Program-made: the position numbers and the translations under genes
The notes under the pieces: generated by a model
What the model was told of the DNA's origin: nothing
The model's input: the letters and a program-made list of their open reading frames with translations, nothing else
Database searches by the model: none
From: Bacteroides sp.
GTDB lineage: Bacteria; Bacteroidota; Bacteroidia; Bacteroidales; Bacteroidaceae
Length of the DNA: 8,085 bases
Direction: 5' to 3'
Assembly: GCA_030529405.1 (NCBI GenBank)
Contig: JAUMWZ010000069.1
Span: 1-8,085 of the forward strand
In this document: positions 5,588 to 8,085 of the stretch, piece after piece
Numbering within the stretch: position 1 is the stretch's first letter
Layout: every line of letters starts with the position of its first letter

Positions 5588-6445
5588 ATGAATATACTTT
5601 ACCCTGAAGAGCATAATACTTGCGAAAATTTTGTAGGTAGAGAAAATATCGGTTTTAAGAATATAACTCTTGAAAAAGGTAGCAGGTTTTGCATGGATAA
5701 CTCCAAGAATGACTGCTCAATCTTTATGATAGATGGGAAAATATCTCTTAAACTTCAAGGGAAGTATAACGCAGAGATGGGGGCTAATGATATGTGCTTA
5801 GTGCCTAAAGGGTGGACAAATAGCGTAGTGGCAGAAGAAGATTGTAGCTTTGTGCTACTTATATGGACACGAACAGAAAAGCTATGCGACAAAGTGTTCT
5901 TCGAAGATTTGCCTCTCGTGTCAAGACCAAAAGACACCGGTACATACGTCATTAAGCAACACAAGCTACTCAAAAATGTTATACAGCAAATAAGACTTTA
6001 CATAGAAATAGGCATGGGGTGCAAACACATGCACAAGATGAAACAAGACGAAGTTCTACTGATTATACGCTCAATGTATGACAAAAAAGAAGCAGCAAAG
6101 TTCTTTGCAACAACAATGCTTATAGGAAATGACTTTGTTAAGTTCGTACTTTCAAACTATAAGAACGTCAAATCAGTGAAAGAATTAGCTGCCATGTATA
6201 ACGGCTCTATACGCTCTTTCAACAGAAAATTCTCAGAAAACTTTAACGAAAGCCCATACAAATGGATGACAATGAAGAAGACTGAAGAAATACTTGAACA
6301 CATTTCTGACGTAAACTATAATATGCAAGAAATAGCATATAAATTCGGGTTTAGCTCAGCATCACACTTTACACGCTTCTTTGTGCAGACTTTCGGAGAA
6401 ACTCCAACAAAAATGAGACAAAGAACTATCAAGGGAAGAAAATAA
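5588..6445 (+). CDS. AraC-family transcriptional regulator
   Basis: The protein has 285 residues. The C-terminal third (about 183-280) is an AraC/XylS DNA-binding domain with two helix-turn-helices. The first is at about 195-215 (VKELAAMYNGSIRSFNRKF). The second is at about 245-265 (MQEIAYKFGFSSASHFTRFF), followed by the usual family end FGETPTKMRQR. The N-terminal part (about 25-95) looks like a small beta-barrel, cupin-like sensor; the segment LVPKGWTNSV fits a cupin strand. The middle (about 125-180) is helical. Its ligand and targets cannot be read from the sequence. The neighbours are a membrane protein and a convergent unknown gene, with no obvious metabolic operon, so it may act elsewhere. 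The start has no Shine-Dalgarno sequence, as for the other genes here. No terminator lies close after the stop; the nearest is about 390 bp away. Confidence 0.93.
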   Translation: MNILYPEEHNTCENFVGRENIGFKNITLEKGSRFCMDNSKNDCSIFMIDGKISLKLQGKYNAEMGANDMCLVPKGWTNSVVAEEDCSFVLLIWTRTEKLCDKVFFEDLPLVSRPKDTGTYVIKQHKLLKNVIQQIRLYIEIGMGCKHMHKMKQDEVLLIIRSMYDKKEAAKFFATTMLIGNDFVKFVLSNYKNVKSVKELAAMYNGSIRSFNRKFSENFNESPYKWMTMKKTEEILEHISDVNYNMQEIAYKFGFSSASHFTRFFVQTFGETPTKMRQRTIKGRK

Positions 6446-6552
6446 AGAATAAAAACTTACCGTCTCATCAAACTCAATAAACTCAAAAACTAATTACTAT
6501 TTAGAGGTAAATACATCTGTATTATTTTCAAGGGAAAATACAATGGGTATCA
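6446..6552. other. First part of the 455-bp convergent gap, no gene seen
   Basis: This is AT-rich sequence after the AraC-family stop. The only structure I see is a short hairpin, TATTTTC (6523-6529) and GAAAATA (6534-6540), with a 4-nt loop and no T run after it. It is unlikely to be a good terminator. The stretch 6679-6833 further on also holds no gene. It has a 9-bp inverted pair, CTATGTTAT (6735-6743) and ATAACATAG (6810-6818), of doubtful meaning. Confidence 0.5.
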
Positions 6553-6678
6553 AACATATCTATAGACTTAAAGATATATCTATGTAGCCTATGTGCAAAC
6601 CATATATAATCTAGAAACAAACTATATATAGTTTATTCTCAAACAACATATAATTTAAGTTCAGAGTATATGTAATTG
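6553..6678 (+). repeat. Array E of 22-bp-period palindromic repeats (6 units, 3 clear)
   Basis: Clear units start at 6597, 6619 and 6641: AAACCATATATAATCT, AAACTATATATAGTTT (a perfect 16-bp palindrome and the best copy in the window) and AAACAACATATAATTT. Degenerate in-phase units start at 6553, 6575 and 6663. The period is exactly 22 bp. The array lies in the gap between the converging AraC-family and unknown genes, upstream of the shared terminator. Confidence 0.87.
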
Positions 6679-6831
6679 GTTATGCCGTATAAATAAAAAA
6701 GAAGTGATTGAAATATAAGAAAGAAGAAGACGGACTATGTTATGTGAAAAGAAAAACATTTATATAATCCTAAGCCTATGATATACAAGAACATACAACA
6801 CAATGTTTTATAACATAGAAATTCATATAAT

Positions 6832-6888
6832 AAAAAAAGGTTCTGCCATTTGTCTTTTCAACATCTGACAGAACCTTTTTATTTTTTA
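6832..6888. terminator. Bidirectional rho-independent terminator
   Basis: AAAAAGGTTCTG (6834-6845) pairs perfectly over 12 bp with CAGAACCTTTTT (6869-6880), around a 23-nt loop. T runs follow on both strands: 6876-6887 on plus, and the complement of 6832-6838 on minus. It lies 14 bp past the stop of the 203-residue gene and serves as the only good terminator for the convergent AraC-family transcript. Confidence 0.9.
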
Positions 6889-6901
6889 GTATACTAACTT
6901 C

Positions 6902-7513
6902 TTAATCCTTCTTTTTCTTGTTTTCTTTCTTAGCCAATAGCAATATGTTATATATATATTCAGTCATCCATTCCTCCGAATATCCGAGTTTTTCCTTGTA
7001 CTGTTTCACAATCATTGCTGTTTTGTGCATATCATCTTCCTTCCACACTGGCTTCCTACATACTTTATTTACCGCCTTACGTGTCATGTTTCTAAGTGCA
7101 CTCTTAGGTACAAATGGAACTCTAAGCTTCCATTGCATGATGTTTACCATTAACATCATAAAGTCATTTGAGAAGCCTTGAAACATGAATAGATATGGCT
7201 GTATGTCTTGAATGTTTCTACAATTTCTCTTAACTGATTGTTCTATTTCTTTGAAAAAGCCATCACTTAGTCCGTAATCACTCATTAACATTCTTTTCGA
7301 TGCTGCTTTTTCTGCAACTCCAAGCTTACCATTTTGCGTTTGCACTTTGAATACTCTCTTAAAGTTTGCTATATCAGGTAAAGCTCTAATATTTGTCACT
7401 CCAAGTTGAGTAGCTATGACAGATTGAAAAAACACTCTTGTTAAAGACATAAAATCTTCAACATTGCCTACATTATCTTTCTTATTTATTCCGATAAAAT
7501 CGAATAGTCCCAT
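6902..7513 (-). CDS. Conserved-looking hypothetical protein, 203 residues, soluble
   Basis: I do not recognise a functional family. The protein appears cytosolic, with no signal peptide and no clear membrane segment. It starts MGLFDFIG, has a largely helical body and includes a methionine-rich amphipathic stretch FSNDFMMLMVNIMQW at about 114-128. It ends in a very basic tail, KKENKKKKD (195-203). Basic residues are frequent throughout (SALRNMTRKAVNKVCRKP at about 138-155), so nucleic-acid or membrane-surface binding is possible but unproven. It has its own perfect -7 box and an efficient terminator, so it is probably a real, independently expressed gene. The ATG at 7513 is the only plausible start. 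It is divergent from the histone-like gene, and the 227-bp shared region could co-regulate them. Confidence 0.85.
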   Translation of the reverse strand: MGLFDFIGINKKDNVGNVEDFMSLTRVFFQSVIATQLGVTNIRALPDIANFKRVFKVQTQNGKLGVAEKAASKRMLMSDYGLSDGFFKEIEQSVKRNCRNIQDIQPYLFMFQGFSNDFMMLMVNIMQWKLRVPFVPKSALRNMTRKAVNKVCRKPVWKEDDMHKTAMIVKQYKEKLGYSEEWMTEYIYNILLLAKKENKKKKD

Positions 7514-7575
7514 ATAAAAATCACTTTATTTATGTATTGAATAAAACTGAATACTTACATTCATTTTTTACACTG

Positions 7576-7583
7576 CAAAGATA
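7576..7583 (-). promoter_or_regulatory. -7 box of the 203-residue gene
   Basis: TATCTTTG on the minus strand is a perfect TAnnTTTG box, 62 bp before the ATG. It implies a 5' leader of about 55 nt. A TTAG-like sequence lies near the -33 position, which is a poor match. Confidence 0.62.
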
Positions 7584-7697
7584 GAAAAAGTACTTTATAG
7601 TGCCTAATAATGTAGATAAAAGGTCAAGTTTAACATATATAAAGAGAAAGTGGAGTAAAAAAAAGAAAGTTTTTCTTTCTATTTTAATTAAAGAATG

Positions 7698-7705
7698 TAT
7701 TTTTG
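7698..7705 (+). promoter_or_regulatory. -7 box of the histone-like gene
   Basis: TATTTTTG is a perfect TAnnTTTG box, with a CTTT sequence 19 bp upstream near the -33 position. An A-rich tract and a perfect 6-bp hairpin, AGAAAG (7664-7669) and CTTTCT (7675-7680), lie just upstream. The predicted start, near 7710, leaves a leader of about 30 nt before the ATG at 7741. It also rules out an in-frame ATG at 7695, which overlaps the promoter. Confidence 0.68.
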
Positions 7706-7740
7706 CCGTTGGATATATCAACTTAAATATTTTAGAATTA

Positions 7741-7916
7741 TGAAAGAATTGGTAGGAAAAATTGAAGCGTGCTATGCTAACTTCTTAGAAGACATCAAAG
7801 CACAAATAGAGAAAGGCAACAAAGCTGCAGGTACTCGTGCTCGTAAAGCAACTTTGGAACTTGAAAAAGCAATGAAAGAATTGCGTAAAGCTTCTCTTGA
7901 ACACTCTAAAAAATAA
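7741..7916 (+). CDS. Histone H1-like (Hc1-type) small DNA-binding protein
   Basis: The protein has 58 residues and about one third are charged. Lysine and arginine dominate, especially in the segment NKAAGTRARKATLELEKAMKELRKAS (about 27-52). The AGTRARKA-LELEKAMKE pattern is characteristic of the short Hc1-like histone H1 homologues of Bacteroidetes, related to the N-terminal part of chlamydial Hc1. It is predicted to be a helical hairpin that coats or condenses DNA in the nucleoid. An in-frame ATG at 7695 would give a 73-residue form, but it falls in the promoter, and the ATG at 7741 fits known homologues. The gene has its own promoter and terminator. The Hc1 assignment is based on recall of the family pattern rather than a search. 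Confidence 0.9.
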
Positions 7917-7944
7917 TCCACCTGATTATTTAAATGAAATTCTG

Positions 7945-7982
7945 ATGTCCGAATTGCAGATAATGTGATTCGGACATTTTTT
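7945..7982 (+). terminator. Rho-independent terminator of the histone-like gene
   Basis: ATGTCCGAAT (7945-7954) pairs perfectly with ATTCGGACAT (7968-7977), with a 13-nt loop, followed by six T residues (7977-7982). It begins 28 bp after the stop codon. The remaining sequence to the window end shows no gene or clear signal. Confidence 0.92.
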
Positions 7983-8085
7983 ATATAAAAAAGACTAGAA
8001 TACACAAGATATAACCAATGAAAAGTTAATGATTTTCAACAAGAGAATATACTATTAGAAAGGAATATCATAAGTTTATACAGAC

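Noticed and set aside
256..6678. The arrays as CRISPRs
   Set aside because: Units are 16 bp and linkers 6 bp, far too short for CRISPR repeats and spacers. The linkers are AT-rich and similar to each other, and no cas gene is present.
6735..6818. 9-bp inverted pair CTATGTTAT / ATAACATAG as ends of a small element
   Set aside because: The ends are AT-rich and only 9 bp long. No target-site duplication or internal gene is visible, so chance is the simplest explanation.
7530..7721. 63-residue minus-strand open frame between the divergent genes
   Set aside because: It covers both divergent promoters and is low-complexity, rich in F, L and K.

Overview
The window looks like an AT-rich chromosomal segment from a member of the Bacteroidetes, most likely Bacteroidales. 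The primary sigma factor is of the short 286-residue type that lacks region 1.1. At least four promoters carry the TAnnTTTG -7 box typical of this phylum. No start codon has a convincing Shine-Dalgarno sequence. I see no sign of phage, plasmid or insertion sequences. The genes are mostly housekeeping.

Layout, left to right: a tRNA-Arg(ACG) cut by the left edge (minus strand); a 22-bp-period repeat array; rpoD with its own terminator (minus); a second array; an htrA/degP-type periplasmic serine protease (minus). A divergent region follows that holds a sigma-54-like promoter for htrA, a third array and the rnpB promoter. Next come rnpB (RNase P RNA, plus), a YihY/BrkB-family membrane protein (plus), a fourth array, an AraC-family regulator (plus), a fifth array and a bidirectional terminator. 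The window ends with an unrecognised 203-residue protein (minus) and, divergently, a 58-residue histone H1-like (Hc1-type) DNA-binding protein (plus) with a strong terminator.

The most striking feature is a dispersed family of short palindromic repeats. Five intergenic gaps each hold 4 to 6 copies of a 16-bp near-palindrome, AAAC-YR-TATA-YR-GTTT. The copies are separated by 6-bp linkers, so the period is exactly 22 bp wherever the units are clear. I count 18 well-conserved units and about 7 degenerate ones that keep the phase. No coding sequence contains an array, but one array starts inside a stop codon. The arrays sit after genes, between tandem genes and between divergent promoters, so they are not simply terminators. 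I do not recognise them as a named repeat family. Protein-binding arrays, chromosome-organising sites and RNA hairpin arrays are all open possibilities.

Secondary points of interest are a 12-bp perfect palindrome at the predicted rpoD transcription start, a -24/-12-like promoter with an adjacent 12-bp palindrome upstream of htrA, and rnpB lying only about 20 bp ahead of the membrane-protein gene.
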